Below, in pieces: positions 18,378 to 30,785 of a stretch of 64,000 nucleotides of DNA. A program made the translations under genes and the position numbers. The number at the start of each line of letters is the position of its first letter. Positions within the stretch are counted from its first letter, which is position 1. The notes under the pieces were generated by a model. It worked only from the letters and a program-made list of their open reading frames with translations, did not search any database and was not told the origin of the DNA. Source of the stretch: Streptomyces sp. NK15101 (lineage in GTDB: Bacteria > Actinomycetota > Actinomycetes > Streptomycetales > Streptomycetaceae). Where the stretch lies: positions 1 to 64,000 of the forward strand of contig NZ_JAINVG010000010.1 in NCBI RefSeq assembly GCF_020400725.1, read 5' to 3'.

Positions 18378-19339
18378 GCCTCCTGGAGGTGCGGGGCCTG
18401 CGGGTGACGTACGGCTCCGGCGCGGCCGCCGTGCCCGCCGTGCGCGGGGTCGACCTGAGCCTGGAGCCGGGCACCAAGCTGGGCGTGGCCGGCGAGTCGG
18501 GCTGCGGCAAGTCCACCCTCGCGCTCGCGCTGCTGCGGCTGCTGCCGGCCTCGGCGCGGATCGAGGGCGAGATCCTGCTCGACGGCGACGACGTCCTCGC
18601 CATGTCGTGGGGGCGGCTGCGGGCCGTGCGCTGGGCGGGCGCGTCGATCGTCTTCCAGGGCGCGATGCACTCGCTGAACGCGGTGCACCGGATCGGGGAC
18701 CAGATCGCCGAGCCGCTGCTCGTGCACGGCCGGGCGACCCCCTCGGCGGCCCGGACGCGGGTCGGCGAGCTGCTCGAACACGTCGGGCTTCCGGCGGCCC
18801 GGGCCGCCGCCTACCCGCACGAGCTGTCCGGCGGGCAGCGGCAGCGCGTGATGATCGCGATGGCGCTCGCCTGCGACCCCCGTCTGATCGTCGCGGACGA
18901 GCCGACGACCGCGCTCGACGTGATGATCCAGGCGCAGATCCTGCGGCTGATCGAGCGGCTCGTCGCCGAGCAGTCCATCAGCCTCCTGATGATCAGCCAC
19001 GACCTGGCGGTCCTCGCGGACACCTGCGACCGGCTCGCCGTGATGTACGCGGGCCGGGTCGTCGAGGAGGGGCCCGCGCGGGCGGTGTACGAGGCGGCCC
19101 GGCACCCGTACGGGCGGGCGCTGTCCTCGGCGTTCCCCCGCATCGGCGACCCCGCGTCCCGGCGGGCCCCGCGCGGCCTGCCCGGCGACCCGCCCGACCC
19201 GGCCGACCTGCCCGGCGGCTGCACCTTCCATCCGCGCTGCCCGGTGGCGGTGGACGCCTGCGCGGAGCACGACCAGGAACTGCGGGAGGCGGGCGCGGGG
19301 CGCCGGGCCGCCTGCGTACACGTGGGGAGCACGTCATGA
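18374..19339 (+). CDS. Oligopeptide-type ABC transporter ATPase, DppD/OppD-like
   Basis: This 321-residue ATPase has Walker [10 protein letters not shown] (about 40-48), the ABC signature [10 protein letters not shown], Walker [13 protein letters not shown] and the H-loop ISHDL. The C-terminal oligopeptide/dipeptide module has [14 protein letters not shown], a cysteine set that in relatives can hold an iron-sulphur cluster. The ATG at 18374 overlaps the permease stop. The Q-loop reads [12 protein letters not shown], normal for OppD proteins. Confidence 0.93.
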   Translation: MSLLEVRGLRVTYGSGAAAVPAVRGVDLSLEPGTKLGVAGESGCGKSTLALALLRLLPASARIEGEILLDGDDVLAMSWGRLRAVRWAGASIVFQGAMHSLNAVHRIGDQIAEPLLVHGRATPSAARTRVGELLEHVGLPAARAAAYPHELSGGQRQRVMIAMALACDPRLIVADEPTTALDVMIQAQILRLIERLVAEQSISLLMISHDLAVLADTCDRLAVMYAGRVVEEGPARAVYEAARHPYGRALSSAFPRIGDPASRRAPRGLPGDPPDPADLPGGCTFHPRCPVAVDACAEHDQELREAGAGRRAACVHVGSTS

Positions 19340-20295
19340 GCCTGCTGTCGGCGCGCGGACTGCACGTGACCTTTCCCGGGCGGCGGGGCGCACCGCCCGC
19401 GCGCGCGGTGGACGGCGTGGACCTGGACATCGGTGCCGGCGAGATCGTGGCCCTGGTCGGCGAGTCCGGCTGCGGCAAGACGACGCTGGCCCGGTCCCTG
19501 CTCGGCCTGGTCCGGCCCACGTCGGGGGCGGTCGCCTTCGACGGGCAGCCGCTGGCGTACTCCTCCGGGGCGCTCAGGACCTACCGGAAGCGGGCGCAGC
19601 TGGTCCTCCAGGACCCGAGCGGCTCGCTGAACCCCCGGCACACCGTGTACGACGCGGTGGCGGAGGGGCTGCGGATCCACGGCTACGAGGGGGACGAGCG
19701 CGCGGCCGTCGGCGAGGCCCTCGCGCGGGCGGGGCTGCGGCCCCCGGAGCGGTTCTTCCTCCGCTACCCGCACGAGCTGTCCGGCGGGCAGCGGCAGCGC
19801 GTGGTCATCGCGGGCGCGCTCGTCCTGGAGCCCGAACTGATCGTCGCCGACGAGCCGGTGGCGTCCCTGGACGCGTCCGTACGGGGGGAGATCCTGGCGC
19901 TGCTGCTGCGGCTCCGCGACGAACTCGGCCTGTCCGCGCTCGTGGTGACGCACGACCTGGGCCTCGCGTGGAACATCGCGGACCGGGTGGCGGTGATGTA
20001 CCTGGGCCGGGTCGTGGAGACGGGTCCGGTGGAGTCGGTCCTGACGAACCCCCAGCACCCTTACACGCGGGCCCTGTTGTCGGTCCTGCCGGAGTCGGAG
20101 GGCTCCCCCGTGATCCTCACCGGCGAGCCGCCGGACCCCTCCCGCATCCCGTCGGGCTGCCGCTTCCACGTCCGCTGCCAGCTCCTGGCCTCGGGCGAGG
20201 CGACGGCCGTCGCGGACCGCTGCCGGGGGGAGGACCTGCCGGTCCTGGGGGGCGGTGGGGAGGCGGTGGCCTGCCACTGGGCGACGACGGGCTGA
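19336..20295 (+). CDS. Oligopeptide-type ABC transporter ATPase, DppF/OppF-like
   Basis: This 319-residue ATPase completes the importer. It has Walker [11 protein letters not shown]-loop [12 protein letters not shown], signature [10 protein letters not shown], Walker [13 protein letters not shown] and H-loop VTHDL. The C-terminal module has [12 protein letters not shown] 19336 overlaps the DppD-like stop. Last gene of the operon; a dispersed repeat element starts 40 bp after its stop and separates it from convergent ribF. Confidence 0.93.
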   Translation: MSLLSARGLHVTFPGRRGAPPARAVDGVDLDIGAGEIVALVGESGCGKTTLARSLLGLVRPTSGAVAFDGQPLAYSSGALRTYRKRAQLVLQDPSGSLNPRHTVYDAVAEGLRIHGYEGDERAAVGEALARAGLRPPERFFLRYPHELSGGQRQRVVIAGALVLEPELIVADEPVASLDASVRGEILALLLRLRDELGLSALVVTHDLGLAWNIADRVAVMYLGRVVETGPVESVLTNPQHPYTRALLSVLPESEGSPVILTGEPPDPSRIPSGCRFHVRCQLLASGEATAVADRCRGEDLPVLGGGGEAVACHWATTG

Positions 20296-20334
20296 CACCG
20301 CTTGCGGGCGCCCGTTCCGCACCCCGTCGCTCCA

Positions 20335-20537
20335 TTGTGGGCAGTCGTTCCGCTGGGGCGGAACGGGTGGGCACAACGGACGGCGCCCCCTTGCCGGGCC
20401 TAGGCTCCTGTGCTTGAACCCGCACCACCTGTGCACCGCCGCTCGGGGTGCGGGTCCAGGCGCGGGACGCGGAGGCGCCGCTGTGGGCGCCGTCCCGTGT
20501 GCCCACCCGTCCCGCCCTGCGGGACGATTGCCCACAC
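20335..20537. repeat. Dispersed palindromic element, copy A (203 bp), between convergent genes
   Basis: This element occupies most of the 326-bp gene-free gap between the importer and ribF. Left arm 20335-20376 is a hairpin with outer stem TTGTG/CACAA and inner stem CGTTCCGC/GCGGAACG around TGGG. Right arm 20497-20537 is the inverted version with GTGTG/CACAC and CGTCCCGC/GCGGGACG. Between them, a decayed inverted repeat centres on about 20437 (GAACCCGCACC against GGTGCGGGTCC). The whole matches copy B (44197-44398) in opposite orientation. Bases 20538-20621 also resemble the outer flank of copy B. It may act as a bidirectional terminator; no open frame or transposase is inside. Confidence 0.85.
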
Positions 20538-20621
20538 GGGGCGAGGGCGGGGGCGCCGCCCAGCAGGGCGCGGGTCCACACGGGCAGGTGGTGGAAGGGC
20601 GCCGGCCCCGTGGGCGCGGTG

Positions 20622-21575
20622 TCAGGAGCGGTCGTATTCCTCCGTCAGCTCCCGGCAGCGCTTCACGTCGCCCGCCATCGCCTGGAGCAGGTCGTCCAGC
20701 GTGTCGAACTTGAGCATGCCGCGCACGTACGCCAGGAAGTCCACGGCCACGTGCAGCCCGTACAGGTCGAGCCCCTCGCGGTCGATCGCGTACGCCTCGA
20801 CCGTCCGCTCCGTGCCGTCGAACTGCGGGTTCGTGCCGACCGAGATCGCCGCCGGCATCCGCTCCCCCGCCGCCGTGAGCCAGCCCGCGTAGACGCCGTC
20901 CGCCGGGATCGCCGTGTGCGGCAGGGTCTCGACGTTGGCCGTAGGGAAGCCGAGCTCGCGGCCGCGCTGCGCGCCGCGGACGACGATGCCCTCGACCCGG
21001 TGCGGGCGCCCGAGGATCTCGGCCGCCCCGGCCATGTCGCCCTCGGCGACGAGGCGCCGGGTGAGGGTGGAGGAGAAGGGCTCACCGCCGCCGGCGGTCC
21101 CGCTGACGTACAGGTCGATGACCTCGACCTCGTAGTCGTACGTGGCGCCCAGCTCGGTCAGGAAGGCGACGTTGCCCGCGGCCCGGTGCCCGAAGCGGAA
21201 GTTGGGGCCCTCGATGACGGCCTTCGCGTGCAGCTTGTCGACCAGCACCTTGACGATGAAGTCGGCCGGGGAGAGCTGGGAGAACTCGGCGGTGAACGGC
21301 AGCACCAGCACCGCGTCCACGCCGAGCTCCGCGATCAGCTCCGCGCGCCGGTGGTGCGGGGCGAGCAGCGGCGGGTGGCTGCCGGGGCGCACCACCTCGG
21401 AGGGGTGCGGGTCGAAGGTGACGACGACGGAGGGCAGGCCCAGCTCCCGGGCGCGCTCGACGGCACGTCCGATGATCAGCTGGTGTCCGCGGTGCACCCC
21501 GTCGTAGGAGCCGATGGTGACGACGCTGCGTCCCCAGTCCTGGGGGATGTCCTCCAAGCCACGCCAGCGCTGCAC
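20622..21575 (-). CDS. ribF: Bifunctional riboflavin kinase/FAD synthetase RibF
   Basis: This 317-residue enzyme phosphorylates riboflavin to FMN and adenylates FMN to FAD. The N-terminal nucleotidyltransferase domain has the HxGH-like motif [11 protein letters not shown] (about 22-32) and the STAL-type segment SSTLTRR. The C-terminal kinase domain begins near 190 with [13 protein letters not shown], which holds the PTAN motif. GTG 21575 gives the expected length. It is a separate unit from the STAND-like gene (stop at 21614) by only 38 bp, so read-through is likely. Confidence 0.96.
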   Translation of the reverse strand: MQRWRGLEDIPQDWGRSVVTIGSYDGVHRGHQLIIGRAVERARELGLPSVVVTFDPHPSEVVRPGSHPPLLAPHHRRAELIAELGVDAVLVLPFTAEFSQLSPADFIVKVLVDKLHAKAVIEGPNFRFGHRAAGNVAFLTELGATYDYEVEVIDLYVSGTAGGGEPFSSTLTRRLVAEGDMAGAAEILGRPHRVEGIVVRGAQRGRELGFPTANVETLPHTAIPADGVYAGWLTAAGERMPAAISVGTNPQFDGTERTVEAYAIDREGLDLYGLHVAVDFLAYVRGMLKFDTLDDLLQAMAGDVKRCRELTEEYDRS

Positions 21576-21613
21576 TGTGACCGCTCCTCGTCCGCCTGTT
21601 CGCCCTGTTGGCC

Positions 21614-24600
21614 TTACGCAGGTCTAAGACTGCCATGTCCACGGCCGTCGGTACGCATCGGCATGGCAGTGCCGGGGCTTCGCAGCGTCCGGACGGTCTC
21701 CGGTCCGAGCAGCGGGGTCCAGTCGGCGGGGGCGTCCGCCGTCCAGGCGGCGAGGAGCGCGGCGAAGGCGGGCAGGTCGCGGACGGCTCCGGCCAGGGCC
21801 CGGTCGAGCCGCCAGGCGCCTTCGGGGGTGCGGACGCACAGCGCGCCGACCCGGCTGGTGAGTTCCCGGGTGCGCGGTACGGTGCGCAGCTCCGCGCCCT
21901 CCGCGGCGGCCCGCAGGAGCGCCTCCAGGACGGTGAGCTCCCCGGTCTCGGCCTCGTACCGCTCGTGTTCCAGGAGCACGTCGAGCAGCTCGGCCCGCAG
22001 GTGGCGGGAGGCCCCGGTGCCGGGGGCGGCGAGGACGGGGGCGAGGGCGCGCCGGAGCGGTGCGGGCCGGCCCCGGATGAGGCCCGTGACCAGCGGGAAG
22101 AGGACCGCCCTGGCCACCGGGCCCTCCTCGAGGCGGCGGTCGACGAAGGCGGCGACGAGCGGGGCGCCCTCGGGGTGGCGGGCGGCGTAGTCGCGGACGA
22201 GTGCGGCGATCCGGCGGGCGAGGGCGGGCGTGTCGACCTCGGCGAGGGCCCGCAGGGCGGCGGCCGGCGCCTCTCCGGTGCCGATCAGCCGGGCCCGGAG
22301 GCCGATGAGGACCTCCTCGGGATGGGTGGCGAGGGCCTCGACGAGGGCGGCCGCGGGCACCCGGGGCTCGGCCAGGGCACGGGGGAGGTGCCGGGAGCGG
22401 CTGTGCGGGTCGCGGACGAGGAGGCCGAGGGCGGCGCCGTGGAGGGTCTGGTCGCCGGGGCGGGCGAGCAGGGCGAGGGCGGCGTAGCGGAGGAGCTCGC
22501 GGTCGGCGGAGGTGGTGACGTGCCCGGCGACCAGGTGCCCGTACGCGGCGGCCGCGACGCGCCGCTCCGGCCGCCCGTCGTCGTGGGCCCAGCGGTCGAC
22601 GGCCCGGGAGAGCGCGGAGGGTTCGTCCGCGGCGAGAGCGGCGAGGAGGCCGTCGGCGAGGGGGTGGGCGGTGGCGACGAGCGCCTCGCAGAGGTCGTCG
22701 ACGGCGAGCCCGCGGTGGGTGTGCAGGAGGGTCTGGGCGGCGGTGGCGACGAGGGGGCGGTCGTCGCCGAACCAGCGGCAGAGGAGCGGCTGGACGCCCC
22801 GGGGGTCGGCGGCCAGCATCGCGGCGACGGCGTCGAGGCTCCGGTCCCCGTCGGGCGGGTCGGAGGGGACGAGCCGGCGCAGCAGGTCGATCCGCTCGTC
22901 CTTGCCGAGCGGCAGGCCCAGCCAGAAGGCGGTCCCGAAGGGGGCGAAGACCGGGTGCCGGTCCGGAAGCGCCCCGATCAGGTCGGCGAGGAGCCGCAGG
23001 ACGGGCAGGTACGGCCGCGGGTCCGGCACGCGCCGCACGCTCTCCGCGAGGAGCCGCGCGGCCCACCAGGCCCCGTCCCCGTCCTGCCCGTCCCGGGCGA
23101 ACCGTCCGAGCGCCTCGGCGAGCGCGGCGAGCCGCGGTCCGAGCCCGGCGGCCCCCCGCTCCCGGTGCAGCAGCAGCAAGGCCTGCAGGACGGGGCCGAT
23201 CCGGTGCCGGGGCACGGGCAGGGCTCCGCCCGCCCCCGCCCCGGCGGCCCGCTGCCGTGGAACGTCGACGAGGGGGACGGTCCCGGCCGGACCGGGCCCG
23301 CCGACCGCACCGGGCCCGTCGGCCGGCTCCTCGTGGTGTCCGTGGACCAGGGCGTGCAGGGCCGTGTCCAGGTCCAGGTGGGCGGCCTGGAGCCAGTCGG
23401 CGAGTTCTTCGTGGGCGAAGCGGTAGCCGGAGCCGGCGGGGACGAGCAGGCCCTCGGTGAGGACGGCCGGGGCCCAGCCCTCCCGCCAGGGGAACAGCTC
23501 CTCGAAGGAGGCCCGGTCCAGGACGCCGTGGCCGGGTCCGAGGCACCGGCGGGCCGCCTCGTGCACCCGGCCGGTCACGCGCGCGGCGAGCCGGCGGACG
23601 GCCGTCCCCCGGACGAGCGGCCGGGAGCCCGCGGCGATCCGGACGGCGGCCCGCAGGCACATCAGGTCCAGGTAGGCGGTGAAGATCTCCTCGCGCCCGG
23701 GCCGCCCCGGCACCTCTCCCGGCAGCGCCGCCCGCACCTCGGCGAGCAGCCGCAGGGCGAGCGGGTGCCGGGCGTCCGCCGCGGCGAGGTCCGCCTCCCC
23801 GATCCCGTACCCCTCGCGTACGGCACGGGCCTCCGTCTCGGAGTACGGCCCGAGGAGGACGGCCGCGGGCATTCCGCCCGCCCCGGTCCCGGTCCCCGTC
23901 ACGGCGGCCCCGGCCCCGCCCGGACCGTCCGGCCGACCGCCCTCGTCCGCCGCCGCGAGCCGGTGCGGTGCGCTCTCGTCCGCCGCCGGTCGGTGCAGAG
24001 CGCCCGGGGTGTAGAGCGTGCCCGCCTGTTCCCAGTGCTCGGGGCGGCACGCGGTGACCAGGTGGGCCCCGTGGGTGCGGAGCCAGCGCTCCGTGGCCGC
24101 CGTCCAGTCGGCGAGCCGGTGGGCGAGGAGCGGGGGCATCTCCTCGGGGCCGTCGAGGACGACGAGGAGCGGGCGGCCCGCGTCCCGGGCCAGGGCGGCG
24201 GCCCGCTCCGGGGTGGCGGTCGTGGTGTCGCCGAGCGCCCCGGAGGCGGCGACGATCCGGCCGGCCCGGTGGAGGGCGCGGCCGACGGCGTCGGCGAGCG
24301 AGTGGTCCTCGGCGCGCAGGTCGGCGCCGCGCAGCCGGACGGTGGGGGCGGGCGCGACGCCCCGGGCGCGCCGGGCGCAGAGTGCGGCGAGGGCGGTGGT
24401 TCGGCCGGTGCCGGGGGCGCCGACGAGGGCGAGGACGGGGGCGTCGCCGGCCGTGAAGCGGGCGAACTCGCGGGCGCAGCCGGGCCGTTCGACGGGCTCG
24501 GGCCAGGGGTCGGGGTCCCGAGCGGGGCCGGTGGAGGTGGCGGCGAGTTCCAGGATCGCGGCGAGGTTGAGATCGGGTCCGTAGGCGGGGACGGTGGCCG

Positions 24601-25186
24601 CGTTGCGCCGGAGCAGGGCGGTGAGCGGGCCGGCGGGCCGGAGCGGCACCGCGTATCCGGCGGCCCGGCGGTCGCCGCGCAGGGCGGTGCCGAGCACGGC
24701 GAGGACGGTGCCGGTGACGGTGTCGAGGACGGGCCCGCCGGCGGCCTGTCCGCCGCGGCGGAGCGCCTCGGCGCCCTCGGTGCCGATGGCGAGTTCGAGG
24801 GCGTCGGTGAGGGCGTGGAAACGGTCGGTGGCGGTGTACGTGACGGCGGCGGGACCGAGGACGCGGGCCTCCCGCCAGCCCTGGGCGGCGATCCGCACGT
24901 ACGTGCCGGGTTCGATCTCGGGCCTGGTCGCGAGCGGCAGCGGGCGGCCGCCGAGCCCCTCGGTCCGTACGAGCGCGAGGCCGCTCTCGGGCAGGGGGGT
25001 GACGGCCTCGGCCTCGGCGAGGCAGGTTCGGTCGTCGGGGGCGTGCAGGACGACACGGCTGAGCCCGTCGACGGCTTCGTGACTGGTGACGACCGTCCCG
25101 TGGTGGTCGGCGAGGAAACCGGTGCCGCGCGGCCGACCCGCCGGATCGCAGATCCGCACCAGCGTCGCCAGGTCCCCGCTTCCCAT
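21614..25186 (-). CDS. Degenerate trypsin-like domain joined to a STAND/NACHT-like NTPase with alpha-helical repeats
   Basis: This is a roughly 1190-residue multidomain protein of unknown function. Residues 1-185 follow a trypsin-like fold order: GTGFLADHHGTVVTSHEAV, then LPESGLALV where the catalytic Asp is expected, then GGQAAGGPV where GDSGGPV is expected. Both Asp and Ser are therefore replaced. A P-loop GAPGTGRTT (about 255-263, Lys replaced by Arg) and Walker B LLVVLDGPEE (about 339-349) follow, then a helix-turn, AAA-lid-like region and about 500 residues of Leu/Ala-rich helical repeats. The architecture resembles signal-transducing STAND ATPases. ATG 25186 is the best start by domain content; upstream codons look non-coding and there is no clear ribosome site. 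Confidence 0.8.
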   Translation of the reverse strand: MGSGDLATLVRICDPAGRPRGTGFLADHHGTVVTSHEAVDGLSRVVLHAPDDRTCLAEAEAVTPLPESGLALVRTEGLGGRPLPLATRPEIEPGTYVRIAAQGWREARVLGPAAVTYTATDRFHALTDALELAIGTEGAEALRRGGQAAGGPVLDTVTGTVLAVLGTALRGDRRAAGYAVPLRPAGPLTALLRRNAATVPAYGPDLNLAAILELAATSTGPARDPDPWPEPVERPGCAREFARFTAGDAPVLALVGAPGTGRTTALAALCARRARGVAPAPTVRLRGADLRAEDHSLADAVGRALHRAGRIVAASGALGDTTTATPERAAALARDAGRPLLVVLDGPEEMPPLLAHRLADWTAATERWLRTHGAHLVTACRPEHWEQAGTLYTPGALHRPAADESAPHRLAAADEGGRPDGPGGAGAAVTGTGTGAGGMPAAVLLGPYSETEARAVREGYGIGEADLAAADARHPLALRLLAEVRAALPGEVPGRPGREEIFTAYLDLMCLRAAVRIAAGSRPLVRGTAVRRLAARVTGRVHEAARRCLGPGHGVLDRASFEELFPWREGWAPAVLTEGLLVPAGSGYRFAHEELADWLQAAHLDLDTALHALVHGHHEEPADGPGAVGGPGPAGTVPLVDVPRQRAAGAGAGGALPVPRHRIGPVLQALLLLHRERGAAGLGPRLAALAEALGRFARDGQDGDGAWWAARLLAESVRRVPDPRPYLPVLRLLADLIGALPDRHPVFAPFGTAFWLGLPLGKDERIDLLRRLVPSDPPDGDRSLDAVAAMLAADPRGVQPLLCRWFGDDRPLVATAAQTLLHTHRGLAVDDLCEALVATAHPLADGLLAALAADEPSALSRAVDRWAHDDGRPERRVAAAAYGHLVAGHVTTSADRELLRYAALALLARPGDQTLHGAALGLLVRDPHSRSRHLPRALAEPRVPAAALVEALATHPEEVLIGLRARLIGTGEAPAAALRALAEVDTPALARRIAALVRDYAARHPEGAPLVAAFVDRRLEEGPVARAVLFPLVTGLIRGRPAPLRRALAPVLAAPGTGASRHLRAELLDVLLEHERYEAETGELTVLEALLRAAAEGAELRTVPRTRELTSRVGALCVRTPEGAWRLDRALAGAVRDLPAFAALLAAWTADAPADWTPLLGPETVRTLRSPGTAMPMRTDGRGHGSLRPA

Positions 25187-25343
25187 GGTGTCGACGGTAG
25201 GCGGCCGGTGATCACCCGGAGGCGCTCGCCGGGAAACGCGCCCCCCGACACTCCCCCGTTCACACCGAGCGCCTCCCCGATGGGGTGAATTTCGGCGGCT
25301 CCGCGGGACAGATACTCCCCGGGGGAAACCGAGGGGGGAAAGA

Positions 25344-25377
25344 CGTGGGGCGGGCACGCGCGCGTGCCCGCCCCACG
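25344..25377 (-). terminator. 34-bp perfect palindrome downstream of truB
   Basis: The two 17-bp halves 25344-25360 and 25361-25377 are exact reverse complements, folding as a hairpin with a small loop. It begins 16 bp past the truB stop and is the probable end of the nusA-to-truB transcript. The rest of the 206-bp gap holds the start region of the STAND-like gene with no clear promoter. Confidence 0.8.
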
Positions 25378-25392
25378 ACGGAGTCCTCCGGC

Positions 25393-26292
25393 TCAGCCGA
25401 AGACGGCGAGGCTCTTGGCCTTGCCCCGCTGCTCCTCGACGAGCGCGAGCAGCTTCCCCTCGGGCCCGAAGACCGCGACGGGCCCCTTCGGGTACTCCGG
25501 CATCTCAAGGCGGACGCCGTTGAGCAGCAGCCTGGCCCGCTTCTCGTCGACCTCCCAGCGCGGGAACGCCGCCGCGGCCGCGTCGGCGACCGGCATGACC
25601 GTCAGCTCCTCCTGGAGCTGGTCCAGGGTCCGGGCCGAGTCCAGCTTGTACGGGCCGACCCGGGTGCGCCGCAGCGCGGTCAGGTGGCCGCCGACGCCGA
25701 GTCCGGCGCCGAGGTCCCGGGCGAGCGCCCGGATGTACGTGCCGGAGGAGCAGACGACCGAGACGACCAGGTCGATGACGGGCGTGCCGTCCTCGGCGGT
25801 GTCGTCGCGGACGTCGTAGACCCGGAAGGAGGAGACGGTGACCGGGCGGGCCGGGATCTCGAACTCCTCGCCGCCGCGCACGCGCGCGTACGACCGCTTG
25901 CCGTCGATCTTGATCGCGGAGACCTTCGACGGCACCTGCATGATGGCGCCGGTCAGCTCGGCGACGCCCGCGTCGATCTGCTCCCGGGTGACCTTCGAAG
26001 CGTCGACCGACGCCGTGATCTCGCCCTCGGCGTCGTCGGTGATCGTCGTCTGGCCCAGGCGGATGGTGCCCAGGTACTCCTTCTCGGTCAGCGCGAGGTG
26101 ACCGAGGAGCTTGGTCGCCCGCTCCACGCCGAGGACGAGGACGCCCGTGGCCATGGGGTCGAGCGTGCCGGCGTGGCCGACGCGACGGGTCTTGGCGATC
26201 CCGCGCATCTTGGCCACGACGTCGTGCGAAGTGAAGCCCGACGGCTTGTCGACGATGACAAGCCCGTCGGGCGTCTTTCCCGAGGTGCTCAT
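25393..26292 (-). CDS. truB: tRNA pseudouridine-55 synthase TruB
   Basis: This 299-residue enzyme converts U55 of the tRNA T-loop to pseudouridine. The catalytic aspartate is in GHAGTLDPMATG (Asp about 45). Other family features are VDKPSGFTSHDVV at the N terminus, KIDGKRSYARVR and CSSGTYIRALARDLG. The C-terminal part is a PUA-like domain. Its start overlaps the rbfA stop by 4 bp (ATGA), giving coupling in the rbfA-truB unit. Confidence 0.97.
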   Translation of the reverse strand: MSTSGKTPDGLVIVDKPSGFTSHDVVAKMRGIAKTRRVGHAGTLDPMATGVLVLGVERATKLLGHLALTEKEYLGTIRLGQTTITDDAEGEITASVDASKVTREQIDAGVAELTGAIMQVPSKVSAIKIDGKRSYARVRGGEEFEIPARPVTVSSFRVYDVRDDTAEDGTPVIDLVVSVVCSSGTYIRALARDLGAGLGVGGHLTALRRTRVGPYKLDSARTLDQLQEELTVMPVADAAAAAFPRWEVDEKRARLLLNGVRLEMPEYPKGPVAVFGPEGKLLALVEEQRGKAKSLAVFG

Positions 26293-26729
26293 TCGGCGGC
26301 TTCGTCCTCGCCCGGCTTCTTGTAGGGGTCGGCGTCGCCCGCGAAGGAGGCGCCCGAGGAGGCCTCCCGCACCTGGGCGTCCGAGGCCCGCGCCTTGTCG
26401 AGGAGGTCCTCGATCGTCCGCGCGTTCTCCGGGAGGGCGTCGGCCACGAAGGTCAGGGTCGGGGTGAACTTGGTCCCCGCCGCCCGGCCCACGGCCGAAC
26501 GGAGGATGCCCTTGGCGCTCTCCAGGCCGGCCGCGGCGCTCGCGCGGTCCTCGTCGTCGCCGTAGACCGTGTAGAAGACCGTGGCCTCCCGCAGGTCACC
26601 GGTGACGCGGGTGTCCGTGATGGTCACGTGCGTACCCAGGCGGGGGTCCTTGATGCCGCGCTGCAGCTTCTCGGCGACCACCTCCCGGATGAGGTCCGCC
26701 AGCTTCTTCGCCCGCGCGTTGTCGGCCAC
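26289..26729 (-). CDS. rbfA: 30S ribosome-binding factor RbfA
   Basis: This 146-residue KH-like cold-shock maturation factor for the 30S subunit reads ADNARAKKLADLIREVVAEKL at the N terminus, then ITDTRVTGDLREATVFYTVYG and the typical ending PTLTFVADALPENARTIEDLLDKARA. After about 125 the tail is acidic and probably unstructured, common in actinobacteria. It lies 30 bp downstream of the DUF503 gene and overlaps truB. Confidence 0.96.
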   Translation of the reverse strand: MADNARAKKLADLIREVVAEKLQRGIKDPRLGTHVTITDTRVTGDLREATVFYTVYGDDEDRASAAAGLESAKGILRSAVGRAAGTKFTPTLTFVADALPENARTIEDLLDKARASDAQVREASSGASFAGDADPYKKPGEDEAAE

Positions 26730-26759
26730 TGGTCCTTCTCCTTCTTTGCCTTGCTCAGA

Positions 26760-27053
26760 TCAGTCTTCATCAGTGTGGAGCCTTCGGCGCACCGAAAGGA
26801 GCTCCACCTCGGGCCGTGCGGCGACGAGCCGCTCACAGCGGTCGAGCACGTCCGATACGAACCCCGGGTCCCCGGACACCAGCGCGACGCCGAGACGGGC
26901 CCTGCGATGGAGGTCCTGGTCGCCCACCTCGGCCGCGCTCACGGAGAACTTGCGCTGGAGCTCGGCGACGATGGGCCGGACGACGGAGCGTTTCTCCTTC
27001 AACGAATGAACGTCGCCGAGGAGCAGGTCGAAGGACAGAGTCCCCACGTACAT
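26760..27053 (-). CDS. DUF503 family protein
   Basis: This 97-residue protein matches the small DUF503 family: YVGTLSFDLLLGDVHSLKEKRS at the N terminus, then IVAELQRKFSVSAAEVGDQD. Members usually sit between infB and rbfA in Gram-positive bacteria, exactly as here. No biochemical role is established; a link to ribosome maturation is inferred from position. ATG 27053 is chosen since conservation starts there, although the frame stays open 78 bp further upstream. Confidence 0.9.
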   Translation of the reverse strand: MYVGTLSFDLLLGDVHSLKEKRSVVRPIVAELQRKFSVSAAEVGDQDLHRRARLGVALVSGDPGFVSDVLDRCERLVAARPEVELLSVRRRLHTDED

Positions 27054-27138
27054 GTGGTGCCGGATGTCCCGCCGGTTCGGGTTCGGTGGCCTGCCACGCC
27101 GTCGCATGGCAGGGACACCAGAACCGTACACGCAACGG

Positions 27139-27180
27139 CCGGGGCCGATCGACGGAAATACTTCCGCCGACCGGCCCCGG
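27139..27180 (-). terminator. infB terminator hairpin
   Basis: Arms 27139-27157 and 27162-27180 pair over 19 positions around a 4-nt loop. In the minus-strand transcript the two non-Watson-Crick positions become G-U pairs, whereas on the plus strand they would be A-C mismatches. This supports a function in the infB transcript, whose stop is 16 bp upstream. Confidence 0.8.
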
Positions 27181-27195
27181 ACTCAGCCCTGCGCG

Positions 27196-30279
<3,084 letters not shown>

Positions 30280-30329
30280 TTTGCTCCTTTGTGAGGTCCG
30301 GTTACCGCCGGACCGTCGCTACTTCATGG

Positions 30330-30362
30330 GCGTACTCATCGCGTACTCATCGAGTGCTCATC
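30330..30362. repeat. Three tandem 11-bp repeats in the ylxR-infB leader
   Basis: GCGTACTCATC occurs at 30330-30340 and 30341-30351, followed by the variant GAGTGCTCATC at 30352-30362. They lie 51-83 bp upstream of the infB start. They could be a recent slippage product or repeated protein/RNA binding sites. Confidence 0.6.
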
Positions 30363-30429
30363 GCAATCTCGACCTACTTCCAACTCGCGAGGTACCTGAC
30401 CGCACGGTGTTCCGTGCCGTACTTCTTGC

Positions 30430-30711
30430 TCACTGCGGTGCCGCTTGCCCGACGTGGTGGCGGAGTGCCTCCGTGTCGAGCGGTCCCTGGACCTTGAAGG
30501 CCCTCGGAAAGGCCCGGCGACGGACCGCCAGGTCGAGACAGACCACGGCGGGGTGCAGGTACGCACCCCGGCCGGGCAGCGTACCGCGATGATCAGGAAC
30601 GCACTCGTCCTTGTTCACCACGATCCGCAGCAGATCGCTCTTGGCCGCTCGCTCCCGGCATCCCACACAGGTTCGCTCAGGGCACGCGCGGGCATGCGTC
30701 CGGCCAGACAC
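30430..30711 (-). CDS. YlxR/RnpM family nucleic-acid-binding protein
   Basis: This 93-residue DUF448 protein has the signature [10 protein letters not shown] then LLRIVV and the ending GRGAYLHP. Family members are basic RNA-binding proteins; the B. subtilis homologue (RnpM) modulates RNase P. It lies between nusA and infB as usual. GTG 30711 has GGGAGG 11 bp upstream. The C-terminal tail [16 protein letters not shown] is typical of Streptomyces members. Confidence 0.93.
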   Translation of the reverse strand: MSGRTHARACPERTCVGCRERAAKSDLLRIVVNKDECVPDHRGTLPGRGAYLHPAVVCLDLAVRRRAFPRAFKVQGPLDTEALRHHVGQAAPQ

Positions 30712-30785
30712 TATTAAGTCTACCTCCCCGCACCGACCCCACCCGTTTGGGGCAAGAATCGAACAGTCGTTGTCCAAAAACGTTC

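Noticed and set aside
14569..20295. Type VII cluster extending into the ABC transporter
   Set aside because: A strong intrinsic terminator at 14407-14442 and a change of function mark the border.
25205..25216. GGTGATCACC palindrome as an operator of the STAND-like gene, also at 49821
   Set aside because: The second copy overlaps the coding end of the EamA gene, so a shared operator is unlikely.
21608..25288. Long plus-strand open frame opposite the STAND-like gene
   Set aside because: Shadow in GC-rich DNA; no domains, and the minus-strand frame shows clear motifs.
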